Positions 11,001 to 22,915 of a stretch of 64,000 nt of DNA are shown in pieces. Under the pieces are notes generated by a model, which did not search any database, was not told the DNA's origin, and worked only from the letters and a program-made list of their open reading frames with translations. Numbering within the stretch: position 1 is the stretch's first letter; the number at the start of each line of letters is the position of its first letter. Made by a program: the position numbers and the translations under genes. Source of the DNA: Antedon bifida (Eukaryota > Echinodermata > Crinoidea > Comatulida > Antedonidae); contig OY727095.1 in NCBI GenBank assembly GCA_963402885.1, forward strand, positions 17,861,001-17,925,000. The letters are read 5' to 3'.

Positions 11001-12604
11001 TATTATCGTTATGATTATCTTCAACACCAACAATTTCATCATCATCTTCTCATCATAGTCTTCATTATCAACATTCAATACTAATCATAAATGCAACAAT
11101 ATTGTTGACATCTTTTTCTCAAAGTTTTTGAAATTACATGTTGTAAAAATAAAAAATATATCTTATAACTTATTAAAATATAATTCAAAACAGATATGAA
11201 AGTAAATATAAGGAAGCAAAGGAACAACTAAACGAAGCCAAGAAGATGTTAAAGAGTAAACAACGTACAGAAAGTGCAAGAAAACAAGGGTATGTGTAGG
11301 GTCCGTACAATAATAACCAAAATAGATCTAACCCCCCCCCCCCCAGTCGGAGGGTCAACTAATGAATTTAAAATATTATATTTATAACGATGAGCTTAAT
11401 TTAAAAAAAAAAAAATAGATAAAATGCAAAGGAAATTAGAATAATAACAATTACATGTTAATTACAAGCTAATTCAAAGCAAATCATTCAGGTATTGTTT
11501 ATTTTTTTAGCTGTGTTGATTGCGATCAAAAAGAAAGAGAATTAGAAAAGCTCAAGAAACTTTTAAAGAATGAAGAGAATAAGGTTATGGAATTGTTTGA
11601 AGAAGTTCAAAGGTAGGATTATCTTATATCATCACAAGCCCATAAATAGGATTCTGATGTTGACTTTTTTTAAAACTGAGAATGCTATTGCTTGGCTTCT
11701 TCAAGTGTTATGAAAGAGTCTCCTCATTAACAGATAATTATTTTTTATTGTAGGCCTAACAATTTATATAAGCAGGCAATATATTATCTGATATTTCTGT
11801 AAACAAAATGGTAAATTATTTAACTTCTTTACTTTAAAAAAAAATAGATTTCAGCTATCGGCTCAAACAGATTCAAACCAAGGAAAAGACAAGACAGATG
11901 TATTACTGAGTCTCCTGCCAACCGTGAACGTGATCAACCAGAAGGATCTAAAACCAGTCGACCAGACGAAAACACCAGTGGTCATCGGTCAAGGCGCTTT
12001 CGGGGAAGTTTCTCTGATGAGACACAATCCAACCAACTCACTGGTTGCTGTCAAAACCATCTTAAATGGCAGTGCAGATAACATCAAAATAGAGGCTCGC
12101 ACAATGCAACTATGTTCTGCTCACCCATCATTTCCGTTCATGTTTGGCGTAGTAAGAGATGATAATAACCTCATTCAAATTGTCTCTTCATTTGTTGGAG
12201 TTGACAGTTCATCTCTTACTCTTAGAAAAGCAATAAAGAGTAAATTCGCCAACATGAATAGGAGGTCAATTCTTAACATCCTGTTGACAGTATCTGATGG
12301 TGTGAAGTTTCTCCACCGGAATAAAATTGCACATAATGACATAAAGGCAGAAAACATTCTCCTTTCACATGAAAGTGAGGAATGGATGGGCAAGATTATT
12401 GACATGGGTGGAATAACATCACCACTTGTGGAACCACCTGCTGCTGAAGTAACATCAAGCGACATCTTTGCCCTCTGCTTTGTTATTTGTGAAGTAGCCC
12501 AGGCATGCCATTGGCAGCAACTTAATGAGTTGGCTGTGAGATGCAAGAAAACTCGACCACCGATTGACGATCTCATCTCTCTTCTATCCAAACTTAATAT
12601 CTAA
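5053..12604 (+). CDS. coiled-coil/kinase-like gene, copy B (28 exons)
   Basis: Exons: 5053-5102, 5835-5985, 6118-6215, 6355-6534, 6645-6740, 6851-6946, 7057-7140; fourteen 84-bp exons starting at 7262, 7460, 7658, 7860, 8062, 8260, 8462, 8660, 8862, 9060, 9258, 9460, 9662 and 9865; then 10061-10165, 10291-10386, 10496-10600, 10700-10837, 11194-11289, 11511-11612, 11848-12604. All have GT donors and AG acceptors. Junctions are phase 2, except exon 2 to 3, which is phase 0. The sum is 3,330 bases, so about 1,109 residues with no internal stop. The N-terminus is short and basic; residues ~100-855 are a Lys/Glu-rich coiled coil. The C-terminal domain has GQGAFGEV (~905-912), the VAVK lysine (~927), a helix-C glutamate (~940), HND for HRD (~1020) and DMG for DFG (~1043). 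Only about 20 residues separate DMG from the subdomain-IX aspartate, so the activation loop is very short. Catalytic Lys, Asp and Asn are present, so activity is possible but unproven. The family is not one I can name. AATAAA at 12606. Confidence 0.85.
5110..5660. repeat. CCTAGG/TAGGCCTA-rich intron 1
   Basis: Intron 1 of copy B is dense in overlapping CCTAGG, AGGCCT and CTAGGC words on both strands, unlike the other introns. Copy C intron 1 has an even longer stretch. The words are self-complementary, so this is palindromic low-complexity DNA. The remainder of the intron (5660-5834) is ordinary AT-rich sequence. Confidence 0.75.
7057..10386 (+). repeat. tandem array of coiled-coil exon units (~200 bp)
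   Basis: From 7262 to 10060 the gene is a tandem repeat of exon plus intron, with exon starts spaced 196-203 bases. Each exon is 84 bases and begins with GATGATGGAAGA or a close variant. It ends GCCCA, GCCCG or ACCCA before GTAAGTATTGATCA, and both ends are phase 2. The flanking exons are longer members of the same family: 96 bases (32 residues) or 105 bases (35 residues). Introns are ~115 bases and nearly identical between units, so the array grew by duplication of the whole unit. Confidence 0.9.
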
Positions 12605-14003
12605 AAATAAAACTCTTACCAGTATAACTTTCAAAATGTGCAATATTTGGATTGTAATAATTATTTATAGATTTTTATACAAAGAAATGTATTAAAACAA
12701 TACGGTATATATATTTTTATGGCAAATAAATATTTTGGTGAAACTTTACTAACAAAATGATATCTAAAATGTGTTTGTTGTTCGTTTAGACAATATTGGT
12801 AGGCCTACTGTAAATCGTTTCGTTGTAAAAACAGAAAGGGTTGCTTTTCGTGACGGATCCTCGCGAATTATTGTGCAACCTGATACAGAGACAGTGGTGG
12901 TGATGACTGGAGCGGTAATAATGCAAGCTGTTTACATGCTCTTTTTTTATCATGTGCTTCAGTAGTGTGTGATATCTTAATAACAGATACCTCTGAAAGC
13001 TATCGGTTTAACGACACATAGGTTTGAGAGATCACACAAGCACGTCGGTTTTAAGTTTGTAAAGTACAGTGCTTATAGTGTGTGATATAACTTTACATCG
13101 GATATACCTCTGAAAGCTACACGGAGGTTTGAGATATCACACCAGCAGGCTCCGCTTGGCTAAAAGTGAAAAAGAATAAAAACAAATTGAAAGAGATAAA
13201 TGAATTAAATAGAAACTTAATTTCACAGCAAGTTTGTGCCAAATGAAAATTAGGAGTTTTAACATTTAATACCATATAATTCAAGGCCGGAACTTGGATC
13301 TAAAATGTTCTTGCATCAGGCCCAGCAATAGTCAGGACAGGTGGTGGCTAGAGGAGCTCGAGTGACAAAAATTCCTACGATGGAAAAAAAAACAAAGGAG
13401 TATAAAGTAGAAGGTATAAAATGAAGCCCCTTCTACCTAGTCTGAGTACATTCGCTTTTATTTGCACACCTAAACTAAATAAAAGAACGTACTGGCAGTA
13501 ACCCGAGCTCCGCCTTAACATGTGGTTATATAATAATTCGCATAGGATGAGTAAGTAAGCCCAAAATGAAAGCAATCCTGGATATGGGACTTTACGAACA
13601 TAAAAGACGCTGTGAATATTAATCTAGGGTGCACATTATAAATTGACAACATGCATGAGAGGGACATGCACGTTGAACTCTGTCAGTCAGTCGGCAGTTT
13701 AAAACATTTCAATGATAACATATGAATGAGTAATTTATAGAATTAAGATGTGAAGTATTGTAATAAAACAACTGCGCTTACGGACCTGAAATCAACAATA
13801 AAAATGTGCACATGGTGGTGGTAGTCGAAATTAGATGATGAACACGCCACTAAAGTATACATTACCAAACTATATATTTTTCATGGTGTATTTTATTTAA
13901 TATTTTTTTGTTTCTTTGTGTGAGAGCTTTGTTTTTAATTATGCTCAGAAATAGTGATGTGTATGCAATAAGTCACATTTACCTATAAATAGAATAAAAA
14001 AGT
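12605..14003. other. 3' flank of copy B, shared with copy A
   Basis: Near-identical to 742-2105 apart from indels. B has lost about 77 bases of 3' UTR between AGTATAAC and TTTCAAAATG that both A and C keep. A TGTGTGATAT...ATATCACAC inverted block occurs at about 12966-13041 and again at about 13078-13143. No gene is supported. Confidence 0.6.
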
Positions 14004-14678
14004 GAACATAAATCGAATGAGAAATACGTTTCTGGGGAAACACGACCTAAACACAATTGTTAATAGCAGCTGGTCACTGAAAATCCAAGGTACTACTTGT
14101 CTATACTACTTTTAACATTTTTGGATCATTTTACTTTAAAAAGCAATGCCAACGATGTTTCATAAAATTATTAAATTGTAGCTAATTAATTAGGCAAAAC
14201 AATCGGTAGTTACATTGAAAAAAATGTTGACCGTTCAGCAGAATCGCCTGGATTTTTTTAGTTGTAATTGAAAATTCTTTAACAAACAGAAACCAGTCTA
14301 AACAGTTAATGCCAAGTCCTCGTTTTATCATGCAGGATATCCATTTCTGTTTATTTCTTGAAACATTATCTATGTATCTAGTCATAGGCTATATTATAAA
14401 TTATGTGAAGTATGGGTTGAGTTATCTTTTTTTTTCTACCTTTTTTTCTTTTCACCTCCTTTTTGTTGTCCGATATAACATTTAATAACAATATTGTTGA
14501 GACAATGAAATTTCAAATAATTAATTATTGGTAGTTCATCCGTCGCTTTGATTTATATAATGGTTAGGACATCTGCATATCAAGCAGGCGGTCCGAGTTT
14601 GGTGGTTTAGAATTAATGTTCTTTGCCTGATTTGTTTATATATATATATATAAATATTTAGATCTAATATTTTACAAT
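14004..14678. other. AT-rich spacer, partly shared with copy C flank
   Basis: About 14190-14400 matches 56300-56510, and 14396-14530 matches 58540-58680. Downstream of copy C these two blocks are separated by a 2-kb insertion, so this is the uninterrupted form. No protein gene. A (TA)n run lies at about 14638-14652. Confidence 0.6.
14560..14605 (+). other. degenerate tRNA-like / SINE head
   Basis: TGGTTAGGACAT resembles a pol III A box and GGTCCGAGTTT resembles a B box. Between them CTGC and GCAG could form an anticodon stem with a 7-base loop. The acceptor stem is not evident. Most likely a SINE remnant and not a working tRNA. Confidence 0.3.
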
Positions 14679-15290
14679 TTAAAACCTGGAAAAGGAATAC
14701 ATAGTTTGGAGAAAAGTCATAAGTCTAGTTTTGAAAGAGGAAAAGAATAAGGAATTGCGGATAGATAGAGGAAGATCATTGTAGAAATGAGGTGCCTTGT
14801 AGCTGAAGGAGAGTTTGAAAATTTCAAGAGAGGGTTTAGGAATGTGAAGATTTCCTTTGGAGATTTGACGAGTAGTCATCCTCCCATTGGCAATAATTTT
14901 AGTGAGGAGATGGCATAAGCCTTGAGGAGCAAGAAGATTTAGGGTTTTGAAAGTCATAAGTCTAGTTTTGAAAGAGGAAAAGAATAAGGAATTGCGGATA
15001 GATAGAGGAAGATTATTGTAGAAATGAGGTGCCTTGTAGCTGAAGGAGAGTTTGAAAATTTCAAGAGAGGGTTTAGGAATGTGAAGATTTCCTTTGGAGA
15101 TTTGACGAGTAGTCATCCTCCCATTGGCAATAATTTTAGTGAGGAGATGGCATAAGCCTTGAGGAGCAAGAAGAAGATTTAGGGTTTTGAAAGTAAGACA
15201 ACCAAGTTGGCAGTGGAGTCTTTTCTGAAGAGGAATGGTATGGGCTTGTCTAAAGTGATCATCAGAGAGGTGTGACATAGGATGAAGTTT
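14679..15290 (-). mobile_element. LINE 3' coding tail with in-frame duplication
   Basis: A minus-strand open frame of 199 codons resembles the C-terminal tail after the reverse transcriptase of non-LTR retrotransposons: a TFKTLN...LAPQ stretch, then a YKAPHFYN-LPLSIRNS stretch and a closing SSFKTRL. A 237-bp block is repeated in tandem (from 14716 and from 14953), which keeps the frame and duplicates 79 residues. Reverse transcriptase proper and endonuclease are absent, so it is a 5'-truncated dead copy. Confidence 0.7.
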
Positions 15291-15494
15291 GAGAATAATG
15301 AGTAAAGCTCTGTTTTGGATTGTTTTTGTTTACTAGAGAGGTTAACTCGCGAGAGGGTGAAACTCGTGATGCTTTTTCACTTCTTCAAATTTTCTATAGT
15401 AGCCCTAGTATTACATAATGTTTCCCAATATTTCAAAATTGGTGATGAATAAATACTTATTAATTAATTTCTGGTACTTTTTCTGTTTATAAAG
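15291..15494. other. spacer
   Basis: No feature seen other than the polypyrimidine-poor lead-in to the ApoL-like exon. Confidence 0.4.
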
Positions 15495-15856
15495 TCGCCA
15501 GGGCGTCTATAGGGCTTACGGATAACTTCGCCGAAGCAACCATGACAATAGCTGCCGGTAGTTTGATTCGATCGCTAGGAATGGTGGCTGGATCAATCGC
15601 CATTGGATTCGATGTATACACAATCATTTCAACGGCACTAGATATGAACGCGGGGAATCTTGATGAAGCTGCTGCTAAAATTGATCAACTTGTACAGACA
15701 TTGGGAAACGTTACGCCACCAACGTTAAATGATGTCATCATTGAATCAGTCATTCCAGTTGCGGGTAATCTTGGTATCCCATTTGAGGGGGACTATGTAG
15801 TCACCTGCACCGCACATGTGTTCTACTATAAAGAAGAATGGGTGGTCACTTCGTAG
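15495..15856 (+). pseudogene. orphan ApoL-like last exon
   Basis: Reads open from a possible acceptor (AAAG at 15491-15494) to TAG at 15854-15856. Residues align with the last exon of the intact ApoL-like gene at 19966-19665: an IGFDVYTI-type hydrophobic segment, then a helix with GNLDEAAAKI, then PPT and an IES motif. The C-terminus is longer and different after the G-D residues. It is on the opposite strand to the intact gene, and no upstream ApoL exons are visible on the plus strand in the 800 bases before it. Probably a translocated fragment; a distant 5' part would be the alternative. Confidence 0.6.
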
Positions 15857-16960
15857 AATAAACATGTCTGATCATTAGAACGTTGCAAACGTGTGTGGTT
15901 ATTACCTTCAAAGTAATCGGAAGACAATTCAAAATACTATATTTCTTAGGTACATCAATAACGTATAACCGGAAATAGTTTTTGTTGTATATAGGCCTAA
16001 CATTTTCAATTCAATGTCCATTTAATGAAAAGCATATCCAGTCTCAAATCAAATTGAGAGGATCCGATAAAAAAATGTGGAATAGACGTTAAAACCCCAC
16101 GATAGCCATTGTGTCACTACTTATTTCTGCAATGATTAGTAGCGCTAGCCTACTTAAGTTGTTCCAAAATAAAAGTGGCTGGAAGGAGACCTGTTATTCG
16201 ATTTCGAATTATTGATAGCATCGTGTGTATATTTGTGTTTAGTGAGTTAACTCAAAATAAATTGACTTACCATTAATGTGACAGAACAAAAGTTGATTCC
16301 ATTAAAAAAAAAATGCTTCATTAGTTTATGATATTCTTTGTAATGATTACTCTCGCAAGGCACATACAACTACCATGTAAGTAAGAAACGATAAACTCCA
16401 CGCTCATCGGCGAATTAATGAATGACTAAACAGATTGACAACTACACTTGTAATACACCTGCTAATTATGCATCAGGATGTTATGTACTGTAAACCCGAA
16501 TTTGATATATGCAAGAGCAAAATTATATTTTGCCAAGTAAAAATTAAACAAAAAATGCCATGCACAATCATTATTGCTCTCATTCGATTCGATACAGTAC
16601 GGTACTCAATATTAACTGAACGGTAAAAATATTTGTGTACCGGTATGTCTCATCAAGAGACGCCATCATTTGTTTTTAACACGGAGAGCTGTTGTTAAAT
16701 GTTGTACTCGGCAAATAGAATCTCATAGGCCCTCGCACGACGCATTATTGATATTGGTTATTGTTGACTCTCTGATGTAGACACTTGCCTTGCAAAATTG
16801 TGTTTTAGTTTAGATGCAAGAAAAATCAAATCATGTTAAATCCCTTTAGGTTTGAGGGAAAACAATTTTAAATGCAAGGAAAAATCAACTAAACCTAAAT
16901 TTCTATAGTAAAAGTCTCATTGAAGTATCTATTGATATATAAATTGTTTTACATTAAACT
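15857..16960. repeat. duplicated intergenic block (paired with 43740-44730)
   Basis: Stretches such as AGTGAGTTAACTCAAAATA (about 16239) and the block around 16330-16490 recur in the same order at 43910-44220. The second copy has extra material inserted. No gene is supported; short open stretches here are not conserved between the copies. Confidence 0.55.
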
Positions 16961-17118
16961 AACAGCAGCCCTCAATCACCATCACATGGTCATGGTATTG
17001 CAAGTTCACTCACAATCGACATTAACGATTCAATCACTGTATTTTCAGCCGTTGGTGGCTCCATGTTTTTGTCAAATCTTCTACAACCGTTTGTGTTTGA
17101 TCAGAAACTTTGTCTTTA
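16961..17118 (-). pseudogene. ApoL-like last-exon fragment
   Basis: Matches 19665-19824 (3' half of the last exon of the intact ApoL-like gene) with substitutions and small indels, including the region encoding the IES motif and the stop. It ends abruptly at TTTGTC, where an unrelated repeat block begins. The frame is broken. A remnant. Confidence 0.7.
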
Positions 17119-17139
17119 AATATTGCCCCCCTCTAGGAA

Positions 17140-17940
17140 GTGTAGACGATGGTTCTCGGAATAATAATGACTCGGGTAACACAGTTTTAGAAGGACGTTT
17201 TGGCTTGGACGTTTTCGGTCGGTTACCATTATTGAAATGCTTGCTTTCGTAAAACTAAACCTACTCTGTTTCACAGTGTCTTAGGTGATTAATTTAGCTT
17301 TTAAAGTATGGTGTTTACTGTTCTGTAGGGCCCTTTTAGGGCGGAGATGGGGAGGCGGAGTTCATTTGAGGGAGGTGCTTATTCGAGGAATACGTTAAAT
17401 TGTTTAGTTTTAATAATACTATGAACATTTATAATAAATATAATAAATCCTCAAAAAGTGGTAAAAAGAATAACAAACGCTTGGTATTGTAGATGAGTCC
17501 AAATACAAATAGTATAATTGTGTTGGGCGGTGGACTGGGCGGCGATTATTATTCAGTTCACCCGATGTAATTTTATACACTATTCCCCACAATATACTCC
17601 AATGTTTTATGAATATATTTAATTGATCTTTATTAATTTGCAGTACAAATTTTATTTTGCTAACTACTGCACCTTCACACGCGCGGTAAATAAACAAAAA
17701 ACTAAAATGGCTATCGCCATCAACGGCCAATTTAGTTGAAACCAGGAAGTTGCAAGCCGCGTACGGTTGAAAATCTACCGATGAAATCGGTATAATATCT
17801 TCCTAAGAATAAGATAGAAGTATGAAACAATATCGTAATAGTGAGAACTAGGCCTAATGTTATCAAATCTACGTATCGCGGTACATCTGAGATAGGTATA
17901 TGCTCGCCTATGTCAGAATTAAGCATAATTTATATATAGA
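17140..17940 (+). repeat. dispersed repeat family X, copy 1
   Basis: Runs from CTCTAGGAAGTGTAGACGAT to a segment ending in TTATATATAGATG. The same order of blocks occurs at 44733-45790 (same strand) and reversed at 38875-37690. One block reads ISDVPR-VDLITL on the minus strand in all copies, but indels differ and frames do not stay open, so I do not call a gene. Internal blocks include ACCGCGCGTGTGAAGG-type sequence. Confidence 0.65.
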
Positions 17941-19664
17941 TGCTACAACTTGCGCATAAAAAATCAAAATAAATATAGCAACCAAACTCGTATTATATAA
18001 AGCCAAGCTCGTACACGGGTAGGCTTACGTCCCGGGATGAATTGTGACGCTCTGTATTCCGCATTATTTATCCGGGGTGGTTCAGCAACCCGGGTAACTC
18101 TTTACATCGTTTACTCCGACATTTCTGCAGATACGACTCGGATTGCACTATTCCAGATCATTTTCGGAATTGCGATTGCCTGCGATTTAAAAGGGTATAA
18201 TTTATATTTATAGTTAAAACAAAGTTATTTACCGTTGTTGTTTTATTTTTCAGATCTATTTTAATATTGACTTCCTGCACAAGATCAACGCGATACAAAT
18301 AATTATTATATATGTGAACACAGGAGAAATAACAGTCAGAGAGATGGTGTAAAATATCAATGACAAATGTTTTATTCAAATAGGAACTAGAACTAAAAAC
18401 CAAGCTGAAAACCAAACTGGACAACCCCAGATTGACCGGACAATAATGCCAGCATACGTAAACTAGAAAATGTAAATTAAAACAATAATTTGATCGTAAT
18501 TGATAATATAACCCATCTATTTAATAAGCATAAAAACCATTATATAAAAGTGCGAGGTGCAACTACAACTGAACAATACGTAAAATACCGTTATTAACTA
18601 ATAGTAATAAAAAGAAATCATATGTAAAAGAAATCCGATCACTAAACTTCAATACAAATCGTTCGATTTGTATTTTAAAGTAGCATTTCTACATGTACAC
18701 AAGTATATGTATACATTATTACATTCTATAGGCCTATCATTAAAGAGACTGACTGCCTTACTTTACTAAAATATTATTAACTTAAAAAGGACACAAAGTA
18801 ACTGGTCATCATCATCGTCACAATCTTAAATAACACAATTATAGTTATACAATGTAGTAGAAAACAAAATAGAATGGACCTATTTGGTAAGGTATTGATT
18901 GAAACTGTTTTTCAGTGGATTTAATAAAAAGGTAATCATAATTATTAACAACAATTGTTAATTTATAAAGCATAAAAATAGAATAACAACAAAGGAACTC
19001 GAATCCCACCTTGCATTTATACTTTATGCTATGTTTACCTCGGTTACATCTGAACTCGTTCTCTCATCTACCTATTGCAATTCCTTGCCGTACATAGGCA
19101 ATACAGTATTATGCTTGTCGATAACTTTACTCTTCGACTTCTAACTTCTTTATAACAAAGTTTCTGTTAATGATCGTTATTAATTTTCTTTTATTCAGAC
19201 GCTAATCCTAATAACAGTAATGTACAAAATAACGCTCCGCATCATTATATGTTACATATTATAAGTGAACTATTTGTTACCACGTAGCGACATCGGGCCG
19301 ACTACACTGAAATTTGGCACTTGGCATCAGAGCGTCTGCGGAAATGGTTACGTAACATTAGTTAGAATCGTTCATTCCCGCTTAGTTTAATAGAATCAGT
19401 GAAAGTATTCTTTCCACTTTTAAACAAGTATATATATTATATATATGTTTGTCTGTGTTCCCTCCTGTAAGTGGTGAACCATGAGCTCACTGTTGGTTGG
19501 GAAATGAATAAATAGAAATAGAAATAGAAAATGTATATAAGCAATAATAATAACCAGGAACATGAATACAATATAATAAAAAAACTCAAAAAGGCATGTT
19601 CTTTGTAATCGACTTTCTAAAGGCAAAAACAGTTACATATTTTGATTGATGTTTACTTTTACAA
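17941..19664. other. AT-rich region without a supported gene
   Basis: Only short unsupported open frames. A (GAAATA)n tail after a block containing CATGAGCTCACTG (about 19480-19530) looks like the 3' end of a retroposon. I see no exon-intron pattern. Confidence 0.45.
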
Positions 19665-21637
19665 CTAACAGCCATCTTCAATATCTCCTTCACATGGTAT
19701 TTCAAGTTCACTCACAACTGACATGAACGATTCAATCACTGTATCATCAGCCGTTGGAGGCTCCATGTTTTTCAATTCATCTACAATCTTTTGTATTTCA
19801 TCAGCAGCTTTGTCAAGATTACCATTATTCATGTCAATTGCTGTTGTGACGATTGTGTGTATATCAAATCCAATGGCCAATGCACGAAACGCCACTGCAC
19901 CTACTTTAGCTATTTTTAACGACATGCCAACTATCTTGATTCCAATATCATCAAGATTTTTTCCGACTAAATAAATAGAATAATAATGAAATTATTGCAT
20001 TATAATAATGCTTTTTCTGGAAAAGAATATAGGCCTAATTGACCAAAACATACATTACCAATGTTAAAATATTCACACTCGTAAAAATGTGAAATATTAT
20101 GAAGTTTAATTAAGAATACATATTTTCTGCTTAAATGAGCGATGGCAATCTTACCAGTTAATGCGGTGGATTTCAGAATTCCAGTGAAGACCTTCCCACT
20201 TTTGGTTACTATCTCGATATCTTTTTGATGGCTAGATCCAACAACTAAAATAAAAATAGATATCTGAATATAAGGCATAACTTTAATTAGTGTAGCACTA
20301 ACCCAGAATTACATTAGAAAACACAAGAAATCTACAACAAGTACAGTCTGATCAGGGAAGACTGAACACTCTTCCCTGGTCTGATACTGCTTCTGAATAC
20401 AATCCACCGACGTCGGCAACCTTTCCGGGGTTTTGAAAAAATATTCAAAATCTTCTTATCAGTATTGCATGAGAAAACTGGAAGTTACTATCTCAATTAG
20501 ATATACTGTTAGGAGCCTGCCACACAGGCAAACGCACTTCAAATGATCACGTCAACATTATTCTGCTACAATTACTGCAGTAACGTATGATATCAGTTTG
20601 CTTCAATGTTGAAATGTACTAATAATTGCATAAACAGACAACAAAAAAAAGTTATTGCAAAAACTACAGTAGAATAATTCTAACATGGTCTCTTACCTTT
20701 AGAGGTGATGCTTTTGATTGTACCGATGAACTGCATACTCTTCTGTCCGATAACTAAACGATTAAAAAAGATAACCTGTTAGATAGACAATATTTCATAG
20801 AAATTAACCCACCCACATAAAAAATACCTTTTGATTTTTTAAGCGTCCTCACATGTTCAGAGTATTTTTAATGATAGCATCACAGTGTTCGATTTATTTG
20901 GGAAATATTAGAATTCTTAATTTTGCTGACAGCTAAAATAAAAGAATTTCAATGTTAATTTCTGGAAACTAAAATCGGTATGCGTTAAAACTATACTTTG
21001 GGCAACATGTATTTATAGTTATAACCTTTCTGGTAGGAAATTAACAGAAAATGTTCAGTGTGCGTACTATATACAATTTCAATTTAACTGGCTTACATAA
21101 AGTAACATTGACTGTCTTTCCATCTTTCTTGAAAAAGGCTACGACTTTACCAATCTTCTGTGCAGTTTGTATGTAGATTTTAAGATCATTTTGATATCTC
21201 TCTCGAACTTCTTGCATATTATCACACATGGCATTATCCCCTTCCATTAGTTGATTTGCTTCTTTAGTTCCTTGACTTGATAATATGTCAGCTGTAATTG
21301 AGGCACCAATTGACGTAGCTGCACCCGCACCCGCAATGACACCTCCAGCTAACATCATCGGCGCTGCTGCAAGACCAAAGGTTGCAAAAGAAAGTGCCAA
21401 TCCGACCACGCTCATAACACCACCAAGGGCCGCCGCTGAGGAACCGGTTATCTTGGCAATATTCGACGAGGATCTATGATTTCTGACTCTCTCAACAATC
21501 GCCTGCAGATGTTCTATCAATGTATTCCGAGCAATCTTCCATTGAGTTGATGCTTCTTCTAGTGCCAGTCGGTCCTCGTTCACTTTTAGACTATCTAGAT
21601 AGCGCATTAATAGCTCGGTTGTCTTCACGTTATTCAT
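19665..21637 (-). CDS. apolipoprotein-L-like protein (4 exons)
   Basis: Exons on the minus strand: 21637-21097, 20753-20697, 20244-20155, 19966-19665. All junctions are GT-AG and phase 1. They total 990 bases (329 residues), the usual size range of ApoL proteins. Residues ~64-120 are a long Gly/Ala-rich hydrophobic hairpin of the kind ApoL proteins insert in membranes. The last exon has IGFDIHTIVTTAIDMNNGN then a charged helix, closely like the conserved ApoL C-terminal segment. Exons 2 and 3 are short and each carries a K-x-F-x-G-x-I/L-K-S pattern, suggesting they arose from one another. The start at 21637 is the first ATG before the conserved part; the frame stays open upstream to 21844, so a longer N-terminus or an upstream exon is possible. 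ApoL relatives are membrane-active proteins linked to lipid and defence roles in vertebrates; function here is inferred. No signal peptide is seen. Confidence 0.75.
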
Positions 21638-22344
21638 AGGGTACGGTTTTTCTGTAGGCCTACTTGACGTTGATATTTGTACAATATTGTCTGTTGCAAA
21701 TGTAATTTCAATGAAGTAAGTTATAATAGTTTCCGATATATATGAGAAGGTTGGTGATGTATGTAAATTACATTTTGGGAGGCTTTCCGGAGATAAACAC
21801 AAAGTTACCGGAACAAATAATCTAGATTGTGATTGGTGCATCATATCACGTGACCGTTCTTTCTAATATTTTGTTAGTTGCCTTTGAGTTTTTAAGAAAA
21901 GATATCATTCATATATCTATCCAATCATTCTTTATTAAAAAAATATACGTATGAATGTTACATGACAAAGCATAATATGCAGGGCAGAATGAAGAAAAAT
22001 AAATAAATATACATTACAATACATTAAAGGAAATAGTAAATAAGCCTACACATAAAAAAGGCATACGATTTCGTTTGTTGCAATATACAATTTTCTCTAT
22101 TAAGTTAATTTATATTATTAGGAAGCAGTTTTTTAATACCAATTCCGATTCGCTTAATGTTGTATTTATTCGTTTAATTTATCTTTATTTATACAAAACA
22201 CATCTTGAAAGTGGCTTAAGTTGTCTGTTTATTAACAATCCACAGCTTCTGAACGCTACACATATTAGTGTCAAGTCATTATCAATGCTGCATAATTAGG
22301 TAATTGTTTGTGGGCTTTACTTATGTTATTTTCAAATGTGATAG
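21638..22344. other. 5' region of the ApoL-like gene
   Basis: 21638-21844 is an open extension of exon 1. A CACGTGACC word lies at 21847. About 21780-21900 is similar to 31080-31160 inside the 1,993-bp repeats. The rest is AT-rich with no gene. Confidence 0.45.
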
Positions 22345-22796
22345 TAAATTCCTATGAATATTAAGAGGGGTGGAATTATGCCTCCAGCTATTGAATGACC
22401 GGGTATATCTGCGTAGATGTTTTCAAAGTTCCTTGTATTTATTCTGTAGCCTATGGAGTCGTGTCTGCAAGTGTATTGCTCTTTTTGTTCTGTTTAAGTG
22501 AAACAAGACATTTTTATGAGTATAAAGCCAATTTACACAGACAAGCGGTAACGGTAAGCGGAAAACCGCGTAGCTTGTCCCACGTAGAATCTGTATTTAT
22601 CATGAGCGGAAACCGCCCGTCCGCTCCGCGTTGTGTGTAAATTATCATAAGGAATAACATAGATTCTATAGTTTTATTACAATTACCGCTCGTCTGTGAA
22701 AATTTGCCTTTAGTTGTTAAAACGTTTGTCCACATTTCAAATAAAAGTTATGAATAATGTTTATCTCTAGTATTTTGAAAGTGATCAATTGTCTGA

Positions 22797-22915
22797 AAAC
22801 AAGGCCATATACATGGCTGCAGTCGCGTGCTCAAATGTGAGTTAGTGTTCACAAACCGACCGACCAACCGACCGACATAGTAAGCTGTAGAGTCGGGTTG
22901 CACGCGACTAAAATG
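22797..22915 (+). mobile_element. GACCGACC-type short element
   Basis: Runs from AAGGCCATATACATGGCTGC to CACGCGACTAAAAT. Its GTCGCGTG and CACGCGAC near the ends are inverted repeats, with an internal (GACC)n run and GACATAGTAAGCTGTAG. This copy holds the empty site of the TA-MITE (GAGTTAGTGTT). Confidence 0.65.

Noticed and set aside
14560-14605. Possible tRNA gene
   Set aside because: A- and B-box-like words and a possible anticodon stem, but no acceptor stem or clean T arm; listed only as a degenerate SINE head.
17732-17926. Conserved ISDVPR-type peptide in family X (also 45504-45731 and the reverse of 37.7-37.9 kb)
   Set aside because: Frames break at different points in each copy and lie in a dispersed repeat; shared ancestry of the repeat is enough to explain it.
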